Positions 27,884-38,904 are shown, counted from the stretch's first letter. The stretch: 64,000 bases of DNA from Saccharobesus litoralis (GCF_003063625.1 NZ_CP026604.1:5248065-5312064), one strand, 5' to 3'. Notes: generated by a model from the letters alone, not told the origin. Numbers and translations: made by a program.

Positions 27884-30712
27884 TTAGGCGAAAGACCTAA
27901 CCTCTCCCTCACCTTCGATATTGGTAACACAACGGCCACAAATAGCTTCATGCCCAGCATGCGTGCCAACATCGGTAGTATAATGCCAACAGCGGTCACA
28001 TTTTTGACCATCAGCCTTAGTTATCACAACTTTAATCGCATCATTGTCGGTTTGAATCGCATCACTTGGCGCATCAGCTAAAGGTGCCACTTTAGCAGCT
28101 GAGGTAATTAAGACAAAACGCAACTCATCTGCTAATTTTTGTAATGGTGCTAGTAAGTCATCAGCTAAATAAACCGTGACATCCGCCTCTAAAGCACCGC
28201 CAAGTAATTTATCTTTACGTGCTTGCTCTATCACTCGGTTCACTTCAGGCTTAACCGCCATCACGTTTGACCAAAACGCATCGTCAAACTCACTGCCCTC
28301 TGCCAAACCAAATAAACCGTCATACCAAAGTTGAGTGAAGATATATTCGTCTTTTTCACCCGGCAACTCTTGCCAGATCTCTTGCGCGGTAAAGCTAGTT
28401 ATTGGCGCCATCCAGCGAACTAAGGCTTGCGCAATATGATACATAGCGGTTTGACACGAGCGACGCGCTAAACCATCCGCTTTAGCTGTGTATTGTCTGT
28501 CTTTGATAACATCTAAGTAGAAGCTACCCATATCGATAGAACAGAACTGCATAAGCTTTTGCGCAACAACATGGAATTGATATTCGTCATAAGCCGCTAA
28601 AATATCTTTTTGCGTTTGCTGGGCTTTAGCCACCGCCCAACGATCCAATGCGATCAACTCGTCTGCCGCAACCATATCAGTTGCAGGGTTAAAGCCATTA
28701 AGATTCGCCAGTAAGAAACGCGCAGTATTACGAATACGACGATAAGCATCGGCTGAGCGTTTTAATATCTCATCAGACACTGTCATTTCAGCTGTATAGT
28801 TAGCTGATGCAACCCAAAGACGTAAAATGTCCGCGCCTAGTTTGTTTACAACGTTTTGCGGCGCAACCGTATTACCCAAAGACTTGGACATTTTTTTACC
28901 GTGAGCATCCACAGTAAAACCATGCGTTAACACTTGCTGGTATGGTGGCTCATCATTGATGGCGATGCCTGTCATTAATGACGACATAAACCAACCACGG
29001 TGCTGATCCGAACCTTCTAAGTATAAATCTGCCGCCTTGTTAAAGTCATCGCGAGCATCAACAACACAAGCATGAGTCACGCCTGAATCAAACCATACGT
29101 CTAATGTATCAGATACTTTTACGTAGTTTTTAGCATCATCGCCAATCAACTCTTCAGCCGATAAATCGAACCAAGCTTGAATACCTTTTTGTTCAACTTT
29201 ATCAGCGACTTGCGCAATTAAATCTTTGCTATTTGGGTGTAAATCGCCAGTATCTTTGTGCACGAATAACGCAATCGGTACACCCCATGTGCGTTGACGA
29301 GAAATACACCAATCAGGGCGGCCTTCAACCATATTTTCGATACGTTGCTCACCCCAAGCTGGGATCCACTGCGTATCTTTGATCGCCTTTAACGACTTTT
29401 CACGTAAGCCAGCTTTATCCATCGCCACAAACCATTGTGGTGTTGCACGGAAGATAATAGGCGTTTTATGACGCCAGCAATGTGGATAGCTATGCTCGTA
29501 AGCATGATGATGTACCAAAGCCCCTTTTTCGTTTAATACTTCAATGACATCGTTATTAGCTTTAAGAACATGCTTACCTTCAAACAATGGTGTACCTTCT
29601 AAATACACACCATTCGCACCAACAGGATTAGCAACTTCTAGGTTATATTTTTGTCCTACAACAAAGTCGTCTTGACCATGGCCAGGGGCTGTATGAACAC
29701 AACCAGTACCCGAATCCGTAGTAACATGCTCACCTAAAATCACAGGTACGGTAAAATCATAGAAAGGATGTTGCGCTTGCGCATTTTCTAATGCAGCGCC
29801 TTTGGCATAACCCAAAGCGTGATAGTGCTCATAACCAAAACGGTCCATGGCGCTATCAACTAAATCACTAGCTAAGATCAAGCGCTCACTTTGCTCGCCA
29901 TTTTCCACTTGCACTAAGGTGTATTCAACATCTGGGTGAATACAAACAGCACGGTTAGCAGGCAATGTCCAAGGCGTGGTTGTCCAGATCACAGTCGAAA
30001 TTTTACCGCTACCCGCTTTTGATTCATCCGCTAAGCTGAATTTAGCAGCGATAGATTCGTCTACTAAAGTGAAGCGCACATCTATGGCAGGCGAGGTTTT
30101 ATCTTGATATTCCACTTCTGCTTCAGCGAGGGCTGAACCACAGTCTGTACACCAATGAACAGGCTTAAAGCCTTTTTCTAAATGACCATTGTCAATGATT
30201 TTGCCAAGCGAGCGGATAATGTTAGCTTCAAATGTAAAGTCCATGGTTAGGTATGGGTTATCCCAGTCACCTAAAACGCCAAGGCGTTTAAAGTCTTCAC
30301 GCTGACCGTTCACTTGAGTTTGCGCGTAAGCTCGGCATTTCTCTCTAAACTCAGCAGCCGTCACTTTGTGACCTGGCTTACCTACTTTTTTCTCAACTTT
30401 GAGTTCAATCGGTAAGCCATGACAATCCCAACCTGGGACATAAGGCGCATCAAAACCAGAGATTGTTTTTGATTTAATAATAATGTCTTTTAATACTTTG
30501 TTGACGGCATGGCCAATATGAATATCACCATTGGCATAAGGAGGGCCATCATGTAGCACAAACTGCTCAGCGCCGGCACGCGCCGTTCTAATTGCTTGAT
30601 AAAGTTTCTTTTCATTCCACTCTTGAAGCATTTTAGGTTCACGCTGTGCCAAATTACCGCGCATTGGAAAGTCGGTTTCAGGCAAGTTTAAAGTCTGTTT
30701 GTAATCACTCAT
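27884..30712 (-). CDS. ileS: Isoleucyl-tRNA synthetase
   Basis: Class I synthetase charging tRNA-Ile, 942 residues, close to E. coli IleS (938). H-I-G-H at 65-68 and K-M-S-K-S near 607 form the active site. The CP1 editing domain lies between them, and the C-terminal zinc finger has C-D-R-C-W...C-G-R-C. It lies between ribF and lspA in the usual order. Confidence 0.98.
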   Translation of the reverse strand: MSDYKQTLNLPETDFPMRGNLAQREPKMLQEWNEKKLYQAIRTARAGAEQFVLHDGPPYANGDIHIGHAVNKVLKDIIIKSKTISGFDAPYVPGWDCHGLPIELKVEKKVGKPGHKVTAAEFREKCRAYAQTQVNGQREDFKRLGVLGDWDNPYLTMDFTFEANIIRSLGKIIDNGHLEKGFKPVHWCTDCGSALAEAEVEYQDKTSPAIDVRFTLVDESIAAKFSLADESKAGSGKISTVIWTTTPWTLPANRAVCIHPDVEYTLVQVENGEQSERLILASDLVDSAMDRFGYEHYHALGYAKGAALENAQAQHPFYDFTVPVILGEHVTTDSGTGCVHTAPGHGQDDFVVGQKYNLEVANPVGANGVYLEGTPLFEGKHVLKANNDVIEVLNEKGALVHHHAYEHSYPHCWRHKTPIIFRATPQWFVAMDKAGLREKSLKAIKDTQWIPAWGEQRIENMVEGRPDWCISRQRTWGVPIALFVHKDTGDLHPNSKDLIAQVADKVEQKGIQAWFDLSAEELIGDDAKNYVKVSDTLDVWFDSGVTHACVVDARDDFNKAADLYLEGSDQHRGWFMSSLMTGIAINDEPPYQQVLTHGFTVDAHGKKMSKSLGNTVAPQNVVNKLGADILRLWVASANYTAEMTVSDEILKRSADAYRRIRNTARFLLANLNGFNPATDMVAADELIALDRWAVAKAQQTQKDILAAYDEYQFHVVAQKLMQFCSIDMGSFYLDVIKDRQYTAKADGLARRSCQTAMYHIAQALVRWMAPITSFTAQEIWQELPGEKDEYIFTQLWYDGLFGLAEGSEFDDAFWSNVMAVKPEVNRVIEQARKDKLLGGALEADVTVYLADDLLAPLQKLADELRFVLITSAAKVAPLADAPSDAIQTDNDAIKVVITKADGQKCDRCWHYTTDVGTHAGHEAICGRCVTNIEGEGEVRSFA

Positions 30713-30768
30713 TAAATCAGTCGATCCAGATTTATCACTCCAGCTATTGCTGGCGATTCATTAAATAT

Positions 30769-31692
30769 TTAAGCCAACAACAAGCTTTTCGCTTGTTGCG
30801 CATCCAATTCAATTTGTTGCTTTAACGCTTGAAACGAAGCAAAAGTTTGCTCGTCTCGGATTTTTTGTTTAAAGGCGACATGTAACTCTTTACCGTACAA
30901 ATCACCATTAAAATTAAATAAGTGCACTTCTAATTGCTGACGCGTGCCATTTACTGTAGGGCGAGTTCCCGCATTGGCCACGCCTGCATAGGTTTTACCG
31001 TCAAACATGACTTGCACCGCATATACTCCTGATACTGGCGATACACAGCGACGCAATAATATATTGACCGTTGGAAAACCGATAGTACGACCTTTTTTGT
31101 CGCCATGTACGACCTTGCCACTTATTGTATATTGCCGACCGAGTAGCGTATTTGCGCGTTCAAAATCACTTTGCTCTATTGCCTGACGGATTAAGGTACT
31201 GCTAATCCGTTGGGTACCTAAGCGTAGCGAGGCGGTATCAACAACAGTAAAACCAAAACGTTCGCCCGCTTGTTTTAAAGTAGAAAACGATCCTTGCCGC
31301 CCTTTACCAAAGCGAAAGTCATCACCAACGACTAAGTATTTAACGCCAAGCTTTTGCACCAGCCAATCTTCAATAAATGCTTGCGCAGTCAAACTGGCAA
31401 ATTCATTTGAAAACCGTAAACACAATAAGCGATCAATACCAGCCGCTTGCAACAAACGGTATTTGTCTCGCCAACGGGTCAGTCTTGCAGGGGCTGTTTT
31501 GGGCCTAAAGACCTCTGCCGGTTGTGGTTCAAAAACCATAACAGCCGATGGTAAGCCTAAAATCTGCGCTTGCTTAATAACTTGTGCTAAAACAGCATTA
31601 TGGCCTTTATGAACACCATCAAAGTTGCCTATCGTTAATACACAACCGTGGTGAGCCGCTGTCACACTTTTTATATTCCGAAGTAGCTCCAT
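30769..31692 (-). CDS. ribF: Bifunctional riboflavin kinase / FAD synthetase
   Basis: Makes FMN and then FAD from riboflavin. The N-terminal nucleotidyltransferase domain has G-N-F-D-G-V-H-K-G-H at 22-31. The C-terminal kinase domain has G-R-T-I-G-F-P-T-V-N and N-A-G-T-R-P-T. Length 307 is typical. It precedes ileS by 56 bases and follows murJ. Confidence 0.97.
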   Translation of the reverse strand: MELLRNIKSVTAAHHGCVLTIGNFDGVHKGHNAVLAQVIKQAQILGLPSAVMVFEPQPAEVFRPKTAPARLTRWRDKYRLLQAAGIDRLLCLRFSNEFASLTAQAFIEDWLVQKLGVKYLVVGDDFRFGKGRQGSFSTLKQAGERFGFTVVDTASLRLGTQRISSTLIRQAIEQSDFERANTLLGRQYTISGKVVHGDKKGRTIGFPTVNILLRRCVSPVSGVYAVQVMFDGKTYAGVANAGTRPTVNGTRQQLEVHLFNFNGDLYGKELHVAFKQKIRDEQTFASFQALKQQIELDAQQAKSLLLA

Positions 31693-31747
31693 GACCCTAC
31701 GAGTAAATTTTTCGGGCTCGGATTATAGCTTGTGAAGGCCAAGAGAT

Positions 31748-33307
31748 CTATTGTGGTTTCAAGTGTCTTGGCCGGAATCCCAACACAAACAAGCTAACAA
31801 AATAAATACCGGCGCCCATAACAATCAATAACATCAGTTGCCAAACGCGTTGTCCTGTGTCCCAACCTAACCAAATTTGTTGATTTGGCAATAGGTAAAC
31901 AATGACAGCAGCCATAACTATTACGGCGATCACGACGCGTAATATATGTAACTTCACCATACGGCTAAATTGATAAACACCTTGCTGGCGTAGCGTAATA
32001 TACAAATAGACAGCGTTAAACACAGCCGATAAAGTGGTCGCCAAGGCTAACCCTACGTGGGCCAATGGAAAGATCAGAATAAGGTTAAATACCATATTGG
32101 CGATCATGGCACGAATACCTATTTTTACCGGTGTTTTGGTATCTTGTCTTGAGAAAAACCCCGTCGCGAGCACTTTAATCATCATAAAAAACAACAAGCC
32201 AAAAGCATAGGCGACTAAACTTTTGCCTGATTGCGATACCGCAAGTGCATCAAACTCACCACGCATAAATAGCACCATTAGCATAGGCTCTGCTAACAAC
32301 GCCAAACCAACAGCTGAGGGTAATCCTAATACGCAAACCATAGCAATCCCCCAATCCATTGTATGCTGAAAGCTATTGGTTTGAGCGTTAACATGATCTT
32401 TAGATAACTGCGGTAAAATGACAGTTGAAATAGCGATACCAAATAACCCCAGAGGAAACTCCAACAGTCGATCTGAATAATATAACCAACTAATCGATCC
32501 TGTTTGTAGAAAGCTGGCTAAAAACGTATCAAACAACAGGTTAATTTGACTAACAGACACACCAAACAAAGCAGGGATCATCAAGGTACGAATTTTTGTT
32601 ACCCCCGGATCTCGCCAGCCCCATCGCGGTTTAAATAATGATTGCTTATCAACCACTTTCAACAAAAATGGTAATTGAAATAACAGTTGCACTAACCCAC
32701 CAAAAAACACCCCCCAAGCTAGGGCAAAAGCAGGCTGGGAAAAATCAGCATATAAAGCAAATAAAATAATCGTGATATTTAATAAAACTGGGGTAAAAGC
32801 CGCTGCACCAAATTTTCCGTAGGTATTCAGTATGGCACCTGATAGCGCCACCAAAGACACGAAAAACAGATAAGGAAACGTAATTTTCAGCATGACAGAG
32901 GCTAACTCAAATTTAGCACCATCAGGTTCATTATTAAGCCAATCAATAAACCAACCTGAACCAAACAAGGCTACTAATACTGGAGTGGCGATAACAGCTA
33001 AAATGGTAATTAATAATAAAATAGTGCCAAGCGTGCCCGCAGCACGAGCAATTAACAACTGAACATCGTCATGAGGTTTAGTCTCTTTATACTCGGTAAG
33101 CACAGGAACAAAAGCTTGGGCAAATGCGCCTTCAGCAAATAAGCGCCGCAAGAAATTAGGAATTTTATTGGCAAAGAAGAATACATCAGCCGCAGCTCCT
33201 GCCCCCATCAAGTGAGCAACAACCATATCACGCACCAAACCCAACACGCGGGAGATAAGAGTCATACAGCTAAATATCAGCCCTGAACGCAGTAATTTCT
33301 TAGCCAA
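31748..33307 (-). CDS. murJ: Lipid II flippase MurJ
   Basis: Multi-pass inner-membrane transporter (519 residues, about 14 helices) that flips the peptidoglycan precursor lipid II. The opening S-G-L-I-F-S-C-M-T-L-I-S-R-V-L-G-L-V-R-D, the A-D-V-F-F-F-A-N-K-I-P-N-F segment and F-A-E-G-A-F-A-Q-A-F-V-P are diagnostic. It is first in murJ-ribF-ileS-lspA and divergent from rpsT. Confidence 0.96.
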   Translation of the reverse strand: MAKKLLRSGLIFSCMTLISRVLGLVRDMVVAHLMGAGAAADVFFFANKIPNFLRRLFAEGAFAQAFVPVLTEYKETKPHDDVQLLIARAAGTLGTILLLITILAVIATPVLVALFGSGWFIDWLNNEPDGAKFELASVMLKITFPYLFFVSLVALSGAILNTYGKFGAAAFTPVLLNITIILFALYADFSQPAFALAWGVFFGGLVQLLFQLPFLLKVVDKQSLFKPRWGWRDPGVTKIRTLMIPALFGVSVSQINLLFDTFLASFLQTGSISWLYYSDRLLEFPLGLFGIAISTVILPQLSKDHVNAQTNSFQHTMDWGIAMVCVLGLPSAVGLALLAEPMLMVLFMRGEFDALAVSQSGKSLVAYAFGLLFFMMIKVLATGFFSRQDTKTPVKIGIRAMIANMVFNLILIFPLAHVGLALATTLSAVFNAVYLYITLRQQGVYQFSRMVKLHILRVVIAVIVMAAVIVYLLPNQQIWLGWDTGQRVWQLMLLIVMGAGIYFVSLFVLGFRPRHLKPQ

Positions 33308-33477
33308 ACTAAACCTATATAAATAAATAGAATTGAACGCGCGCTATTCTAGCGTTTCAGGTAATATGCGCCTAGACGTAAATAAACTTTTCTCTTATTA
33401 AACCCATTTTAAAATACGCTTTTCAGGCGTTTTTTAGACAAGGTGAAAAATTAATCGATAGCATCTTGAGTTTTTCA

Positions 33478-33506
33478 TTGACTTTGCTAGCTAAAACAGG
33501 CATATT
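33478..33506 (+). promoter_or_regulatory. Sigma-70 promoter of rpsT
   Basis: TTGACT is followed after 17 bases by CATATT, then a CCCCGCCC discriminator like those of stringently controlled ribosomal genes. It lies about 50 bases before the rpsT start. Confidence 0.7.
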
Positions 33507-33554
33507 CCCCGCCCTCAAAAAGGGTAACCTGATTTTTCGTTTAGGAGTTTCGTT

Positions 33555-33815
33555 TTGGCTAACATTAAGTCTGCTAAAAAACGCGCTATTCAGTCTGAAA
33601 AACGTCGTCAACACAACGCTAGCCGTCGTTCAATGATGCGTACTTACTTGAAAAAAGTAATCGCAGCTATCGACGCGGGTGAAAAAGAGAATGCACAAAA
33701 AGCATTATCAGACGTTCAGCCTATCTTAGACCGCTTTGCAACTCGTGGATTAATCCACAAAAACAAAGCTGCTCGTCATATGAGCCGTCTAAGCGCGAAA
33801 ATTAAAGCTTTATAA
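33555..33815 (+). CDS. rpsT: 30S ribosomal protein S20
   Basis: Small-subunit protein binding 16S rRNA, 86 residues, beginning [10 protein letters not shown]. The start codon is TTG, preceded by TTAGGAG. E. coli rpsT also starts with UUG, where the weak codon is part of autogenous control, so the unusual start is probably real and functional. A promoter and terminator frame it as a single-gene unit. Confidence 0.97.
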   Translation: MANIKSAKKRAIQSEKRRQHNASRRSMMRTYLKKVIAAIDAGEKENAQKALSDVQPILDRFATRGLIHKNKAARHMSRLSAKIKAL

Positions 33816-33837
33816 TTTTTATTTAGCCTTGATTTGG

Positions 33838-33864
33838 AAAAGCCGCTTTTATAGCGGCTTTTTT
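33838..33864 (+). terminator. rpsT terminator
   Basis: AAAAGCCGC pairs with GCGGCTTTT around a TTTTATA loop and is followed by a T run, about 22 bases after the rpsT stop. The A run upstream would let it also serve the convergent arsR-type gene. Confidence 0.88.
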
Positions 33865-33886
33865 GTATCTGAAAAACAAAGAAAAA

Positions 33887-34192
33887 CTATTCGCAATATA
33901 AGGAATGCAGCGTACCAATAATGGCTTTAGCCTCTTTACTGTCCAATGTATAGTAAACCGTTTGCGACTCTTTACGCGTTTTAACTAACCCTTCATTTCT
34001 TAACCAAGCAAGGTGTTGGCTTAACGCTGATTGACTCAGTTCAATGTGTTCATTAATTTGTCCCACGCTCATTTCTTGGGTCAGCAACAAACATAAAACC
34101 ATTAATCTATGCTCATTAGACAAAGCTTTTAATAGAGCCGCGGCCTGAGATGCTTTTTCTGTAAAGTCTACCGGCGGAAACGTCGTTGTCAT
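33887..34192 (-). CDS. ArsR-family repressor with SqrR/BigR-like cysteine pair
   Basis: The 101-residue winged-helix regulator has K-A-L-S-N-E-H-R-L at the N-terminus and the recognition helix in S-Q-S-A-L-S-Q-H-L-A-W-L-R. Metal-binding ELCVCD is absent. There are only two cysteines, Cys34 and Cys100, 66 apart; the persulfide sensors SqrR (41/107) and BigR (42/108) have the same spacing and positions. This suggests response to reactive sulfur species. It is divergent from the M28 peptidase gene; no sulfide-oxidation genes lie beside it, so targets are unknown. Confidence 0.85.
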   Translation of the reverse strand: MTTTFPPVDFTEKASQAAALLKALSNEHRLMVLCLLLTQEMSVGQINEHIELSQSALSQHLAWLRNEGLVKTRKESQTVYYTLDSKEAKAIIGTLHSLYCE

Positions 34193-34290
34193 AATGCCTC
34201 GAGAGTATTTTTCATTCTACCTATACCTGAGTGTAACCAAAAAAGGTAAACTTAGGCAAAACCAAATATAACAATTAAAGCCCAAATTCA

Positions 34291-35676
34291 ATGATCGCCC
34301 TTGTTCGTAACATCACTTTTGTCTTGTTTATTATTACCCTTAGCTTATTTTCCAGCTTGTCGAAAGCTAATGAGATCACCAGTCAAACATTATCAACTCT
34401 TCAAGAAAAAGCACTCACAAGTACGTTAGCGTATGACTTAGCAGATTCGTTAACAACCGAAGTCGGAGCACGATTAGCAGGCAGTGAAGGTGATAAAAAA
34501 GCCGTCGTTTGGGCCGAGCAAAAAATGCAAAGTTTGGGTTTCGATAAAATAGCCAAGCAAGCCGTTCCGGTAAGAGCTTGGCAACGCGGTACGATTAGAG
34601 CCCATGTTACCAGCCCTTTTTCTCACCAGCTTGCAGCAGTTGCTTTAGGTGGCTCTGTGCCCACACCAATTAACGGCTTATCGGCCGAATTAATCACCTT
34701 CAAAGGTATCGAGCAGTTACAAGCCGCACCTAAAGAAAACATTGTGGGAAAAATAGTCTATTTATCGCAAGCCATTACCAAAAATAAAGATGCAGCCTCT
34801 TACGGCAAAGCCATTCGTAATCGCAGCTATGGGGCGATAGAAGCTGCGAAAAAAGGCGCTAAAGCACTTTTAATCCGTTCGATGGGGACAGCTAAATCTA
34901 GGTATGCCCACACAGGCGCGGTGTACTATCAAAAGAACTTACAAAAAATTCCTGCTGCCGCAATTTCAACTGTCGATGCTGAGCTACTTCGCAAACTGGA
35001 AAAATACGAAAAACCTATCACAATATCACTGAATATACAGACCAATGAGAAAACTTGGCAGACCTCTTACAATGTTATTGGCGACATTATTGGCAGTGAA
35101 AAACCGAATGAAATCGTATTATTGGCCGCTCACTTAGATTCATGGGATTTAGGAACGGGGGCAATTGACAATGCTTCTGGTGTCGGTGCCGTGCTAAGTG
35201 CCGCCAACTTAGTTAAACAGCTAGGTCAGCCTAAGCGCACCTTAAGAGTCGTATTATTTGCTAGTGAAGAAATGGGTTTACGCGGCGCCAAAACTTACCT
35301 TAAAGAGTATGAAAATCAATTAAGCCAAATTGTTGTGGCGGCTGAGTCTGATTTAGGTGCGGGTAAAATTTGGCGCTTAGATACTCGCTTTGTCGACGAA
35401 TACATTACTCATGCTGATGATGTGTACAAACATTTAATGCCATTAGGCTTACAACGAGGCCACAATCAAGCATTTGGAGGCCCCAATATCGCCTTGCTTG
35501 CGCAAAGCAATGTACCGGTTGTTAGCCTAGTGCAAGACGGAACAAACTACTTCGATTACCATCACACAGCCAACGATACTTTTGATAAACTAAGTTTAAA
35601 AGACATGCAACAAAATCAAGCGGTTTATGCTAGCTTTGCCTTTGTTGTCGCAAACAGTGATATGGTATTTAAATAA
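34291..35676 (+). CDS. Secreted M28-family zinc aminopeptidase/carboxypeptidase
   Basis: The 461-residue exopeptidase has a signal peptide (about 1-27, ending S-K-A). Two-zinc ligands can be placed: His281 (A-A-H-L-D-S-W-D), bridging Asp293 (D-N-A-S-G), catalytic Glu326 with ligand Glu327 (S-E-E-M-G), Asp354 (E-S-D-L-G-A-G) and His424 or His425 (Y-H-H-T-A). A PA-like insert lies at about 130-245. The layout is that of plasma glutamate carboxypeptidase/CPQ-type M28 enzymes, acting outside the inner membrane on peptides. Confidence 0.92.
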   Translation: MIALVRNITFVLFIITLSLFSSLSKANEITSQTLSTLQEKALTSTLAYDLADSLTTEVGARLAGSEGDKKAVVWAEQKMQSLGFDKIAKQAVPVRAWQRGTIRAHVTSPFSHQLAAVALGGSVPTPINGLSAELITFKGIEQLQAAPKENIVGKIVYLSQAITKNKDAASYGKAIRNRSYGAIEAAKKGAKALLIRSMGTAKSRYAHTGAVYYQKNLQKIPAAAISTVDAELLRKLEKYEKPITISLNIQTNEKTWQTSYNVIGDIIGSEKPNEIVLLAAHLDSWDLGTGAIDNASGVGAVLSAANLVKQLGQPKRTLRVVLFASEEMGLRGAKTYLKEYENQLSQIVVAAESDLGAGKIWRLDTRFVDEYITHADDVYKHLMPLGLQRGHNQAFGGPNIALLAQSNVPVVSLVQDGTNYFDYHHTANDTFDKLSLKDMQQNQAVYASFAFVVANSDMVFK

Positions 35677-35688
35677 CAAGGAGCTCAC

Positions 35689-36177
35689 ATGGGTAAAAAA
35701 ACAACACCAGAGCAAAAACAAAGACTGCTGGACCCTGTTGAATACCAAAAGCAACTGGCTATAAAAAAACAACAAGCCGCGCTAGAAAGACAGCAAGCGG
35801 CGATCAATGCCAAAATGCAAGCGTTACAAAAGGCTGCAACGCCAGAGCCAGAAGTCAAACCAGAAAAGACTCAAGCTGATATCATTAAACAGCGCATCAT
35901 TGTTGGTGTGCTGGCTTTGTTAATCTTGTATACATTGCCTTACCCGCAACTGATTAAATATGAAAAGTTAAAAATCGTTACTGAAAGCGTATATATACCG
36001 AGCTACTTAGGTATAACTGATGGTTTTATTTTGGATTCATATGGCGACGTCTCGATCCAAGGCGGGGGACGCTGGATGTACATTTGTAATCAAGTCGCTG
36101 ATAAAAATAATTGTCAACGTTATCAAGTCATAGAGCGAAAAGGCTTTTTTGCTGCACTAAAAAAATTATTAAGTTAA
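35689..36177 (+). CDS. Uncharacterised small membrane protein
   Basis: I do not recognise this 162-residue protein. The N-terminus is charged and rich in Gln, Lys and Ala (about 5-62) and should form a helix or coiled coil. One hydrophobic segment (I-I-V-G-V-L-A-L-L-I-L-Y, about 71-84) follows, then a C-terminal domain with two cysteines (Y-I-C-N-Q, N-N-C-Q-R), probably periplasmic. It is 12 bases after the peptidase gene with GGAG before ATG, so they are likely co-transcribed. Confidence 0.75.
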   Translation: MGKKTTPEQKQRLLDPVEYQKQLAIKKQQAALERQQAAINAKMQALQKAATPEPEVKPEKTQADIIKQRIIVGVLALLILYTLPYPQLIKYEKLKIVTESVYIPSYLGITDGFILDSYGDVSIQGGGRWMYICNQVADKNNCQRYQVIERKGFFAALKKLLS

Positions 36178-36243
36178 AACTGCTCTTACAATTTTTATAG
36201 TTTAACTGTAATAGACACGACTAGATTTTAGGCTAAATTTACG

Positions 36244-36286
36244 CTAACTTAATATACCCTATCACTTATAGGGTTATTTAAGTTAG
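36244..36286 (+). promoter_or_regulatory. Large hairpin at the start of the response-regulator gene
   Basis: CTAACTTAA and TTAAGTTAG, plus ACCCTA and TAGGGT inside, make a two-part stem with a three-base symmetric interior loop and a TCACTTA-type apex. The 3' arm runs into the ribosome site AGGA, eight bases before the ATG at 36294. It could hide the ribosome site or, as DNA, be an operator. Confidence 0.55.
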
Positions 36287-36293
36287 GAAGTGT

Positions 36294-37244
36294 ATGGACA
36301 GCTCCAGTCATCAATTCAATCCACGGCGTACTAGTGACAAAGCGCATACGATCTTATGTATTGATGACGAAAGTGCGAATTTAAAAGTTTTATCATCCAT
36401 TTTTCGTGACCATTACACGGTAATACTGACAAAAAATGCCGAGCAAGGTTATCAAAAAGCCTTAGAGATCATCCCTGATTTAATCTTACTTGATGTCGTG
36501 ATGCCCGACGAAAACGGCTTTGAACTGATAAAAAAAATCAAAGCCTCTCATGCTTTAGCGCATATACCCGTTATTTTCATTACCGGATTACACGGTGAAG
36601 ATGACGAAGCTAAAGGCTTAAAATTAGGCGCCTGTGATTACATTCATAAGCCTTTCAGTCACTCGATAATATTTGCTCGCGTTAATACCCATCTTGAAAT
36701 TGTGCGTCAGCGCAAGCTACTCGAAAAATTTGCTAACTTTGATAGCCTAACTGAATTGCCTAACCGGCGAAAATGGCAAACTGATAGTCATGCTGTTTGG
36801 CAAAACGCCATGATTAACCAACAAAAAATTAATATTGGCGTGGTCGACGTTGATCACTTTAAAAAGTACAACGACTTTTATGGCCATGTAAAAGGGGATA
36901 TTGTTTTAAGAAAGATATCCAATGCGGTAAAACGTGCACTTTATCAATATGATGGGTGCATCTACCGATGTGGCGGCGAGGAGTTTTACTTTTATTTTCC
37001 CGAAAATACTCAAATATTAAACGAAGACGTATTAGCCACTTGTCAGCAAGCCGTTAACGATTTAGCCATCCCTCACCAAACCTCTCCTGTTCAACCTTAC
37101 TTAACCATTAGTATTGGAGCGGTTAATCACCAACCTTGTCCAAACAGCCAGTTGCTGGAAGTGATTGACGCTGCCGATCGCCTTTTATACCAAGCTAAGC
37201 ATAACGGCCGTAACCGCTATGCTTATGGTAATTATTCAATCTAA
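36294..37244 (+). CDS. Response regulator with GGDEF output (PleD/WspR type)
   Basis: The receiver domain (about 18-135) has phospho-acceptor Asp67 in L-L-D-V-V-M-P, acidic pair D-D at 24-25 and Lys in H-K-P-F. The GGDEF domain (about 145-312) has G-G-E-E-F near 227-231, an active variant. It should be a soluble diguanylate cyclase switched on by phosphorylation. No histidine kinase is adjacent. Its end overlaps the convergent thyA stop by four bases. Confidence 0.93.
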   Translation: MDSSSHQFNPRRTSDKAHTILCIDDESANLKVLSSIFRDHYTVILTKNAEQGYQKALEIIPDLILLDVVMPDENGFELIKKIKASHALAHIPVIFITGLHGEDDEAKGLKLGACDYIHKPFSHSIIFARVNTHLEIVRQRKLLEKFANFDSLTELPNRRKWQTDSHAVWQNAMINQQKINIGVVDVDHFKKYNDFYGHVKGDIVLRKISNAVKRALYQYDGCIYRCGGEEFYFYFPENTQILNEDVLATCQQAVNDLAIPHQTSPVQPYLTISIGAVNHQPCPNSQLLEVIDAADRLLYQAKHNGRNRYAYGNYSI

Positions 37245-38092
37245 ACTGAAAAAGGGTATTGGATTGGATCGTGATGTTGATACCCAGTCACTTTGAAATC
37301 ATCCATGGTCACCCAAGTTTCTAAATCTTCTAGCGATTTTATATCTGGGTTAATTTCTAATTTAGGAGATGGAAAAGGTTCACGTTTAAGCTGCACATCA
37401 CGCATCAATTCCAGTTGGTCTTCATAAATATGTGCATTCACAATTTTATGATAAGCCATTCCGGGCTTATTACCGGTGATTTGCGCCATCAAGGCTAAAA
37501 AGGTAAACACTTGAACTTGATTGAAGTTAAGACCTAACGGCACATCACAAGACCGCTGATAACTGGTTAAATATAAAGTGTCACCTAACAAAGAAAATGT
37601 ATGTGTATGCATACAAGGACGCAAGCACCCCATATGAAATTCACCAGGGTTGTAAAAGGACAGTATCTCTCCTCGATCATCAATACCTTGTTTTAAGTTA
37701 TCTACAATTTTGCGTAATTGATCGACATGGCCACCATCAGGTTTAGCCCACGTACGCCCCTGAACGCCGTAAACGCGTCCCATATCATCCTCACCTTTAC
37801 GATGAGGATTAGCTAACCAAGCATCATTTAAATTAGCATTAGCGTCCCATGTTTTTGTGCCTAACTTACGAAAATCATCTGCATTATCGTAACCGCGAAT
37901 GTAACCGATAAACTCCGCAATAGCGGCTTTCCAAAAACTCTTACGAGTCGTGATCAATGGAAACTCATTTTCAGCAACATTATATTCAAGATCAGCATTA
38001 ACAACCGTTAAACAGCGCTTACCAGTACGCTTATTTTCGATCCAATGACCTTCATCAACAATCCGCTGACATAAATCTAAATATTGTCTCAT
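37241..38092 (-). CDS. thyA: Thymidylate synthase
   Basis: Converts dUMP to dTMP using methylene-THF. Catalytic Cys182 is in [14 protein letters not shown] and the closing [10 protein letters not shown] are conserved. At 283 residues it belongs to the slightly longer ThyA group. It overlaps lgt by four bases (ATGA). Confidence 0.97.
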   Translation of the reverse strand: MRQYLDLCQRIVDEGHWIENKRTGKRCLTVVNADLEYNVAENEFPLITTRKSFWKAAIAEFIGYIRGYDNADDFRKLGTKTWDANANLNDAWLANPHRKGEDDMGRVYGVQGRTWAKPDGGHVDQLRKIVDNLKQGIDDRGEILSFYNPGEFHMGCLRPCMHTHTFSLLGDTLYLTSYQRSCDVPLGLNFNQVQVFTFLALMAQITGNKPGMAYHKIVNAHIYEDQLELMRDVQLKREPFPSPKLEINPDIKSLEDLETWVTMDDFKVTGYQHHDPIQYPFSV

Positions 38093-38904
38093 GCTTGCTT
38101 TTCACCTTGTCTAACGGGTTGACGATAAGCCCATACTAAAATAACCAAACCTAAAATCACCATAGGTAAAGACAATACTTGCCCCATAGTAATATAACCA
38201 TTCATAAAGTCTTGTAAATGTGCATCAGGTTCACGGAAATACTCAACAATAAATCGAAATGCCCCATAGCCCAACGAGAAACAACCGGCTACTGCACCAA
38301 CAGGACGTGGTGACTGACGGAACCAATTTAAGAATAAGAATAATACCAAGCCTTCTAGGAAAAACTCATATAGCTGAGATGGATGGCGACCTAACTCTCC
38401 TGCTCCAGGAAAAACGATAGCCCAAGGCACATCAGTTGTTCTTCCCCACAGTTCTGCATTAATAAAGTTACCAATACGTCCCGCACCCAAGCCAATTGGC
38501 ACCATAGGCGCGATAAAGTCCGCCACTTGTAAAAAAGTAGTATTGGATTTTTTTGCAAACCAAGCAAAAGCGACAAGTACCCCTAAAAACCCACCATGGA
38601 AAGACATACCACCTTCCCAAATCTTAAATAAATAAAGCGGATTTTCTAAAAACAGTTCAAACTGATAAAAGAACACATAACCAATGCGCCCACCTAAGAT
38701 AACCCCAAGAAAGCCATAAAAGAGTAAATCACTGATCTGCTCTTTATTCCAATAGCAGTCATGCTGCCCCACACGTGAATTAGCAAAATACATCGCGCCA
38801 GCAAAGCCAATGAGATACATAAGCCCATACCAATGCAATGACACTGGGCCAAGTGAGAAAATAACCGGGTCAATTGCCGGAAATTGCCAAGGTTCGGCAG
38901 CCAT
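38089..38904 (-). CDS. lgt: Prolipoprotein diacylglyceryl transferase
   Basis: Inner-membrane enzyme that adds diacylglycerol to the lipobox Cys, the first step of lipoprotein maturation. At 271 residues with seven hydrophobic segments it is normal. G-G-M-S-F-H-G-G-F and [13 protein letters not shown] are the Lgt signatures. It is coupled to thyA, the usual order. Confidence 0.97.
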   Translation of the reverse strand: MAAEPWQFPAIDPVIFSLGPVSLHWYGLMYLIGFAGAMYFANSRVGQHDCYWNKEQISDLLFYGFLGVILGGRIGYVFFYQFELFLENPLYLFKIWEGGMSFHGGFLGVLVAFAWFAKKSNTTFLQVADFIAPMVPIGLGAGRIGNFINAELWGRTTDVPWAIVFPGAGELGRHPSQLYEFFLEGLVLFLFLNWFRQSPRPVGAVAGCFSLGYGAFRFIVEYFREPDAHLQDFMNGYITMGQVLSLPMVILGLVILVWAYRQPVRQGEKQA

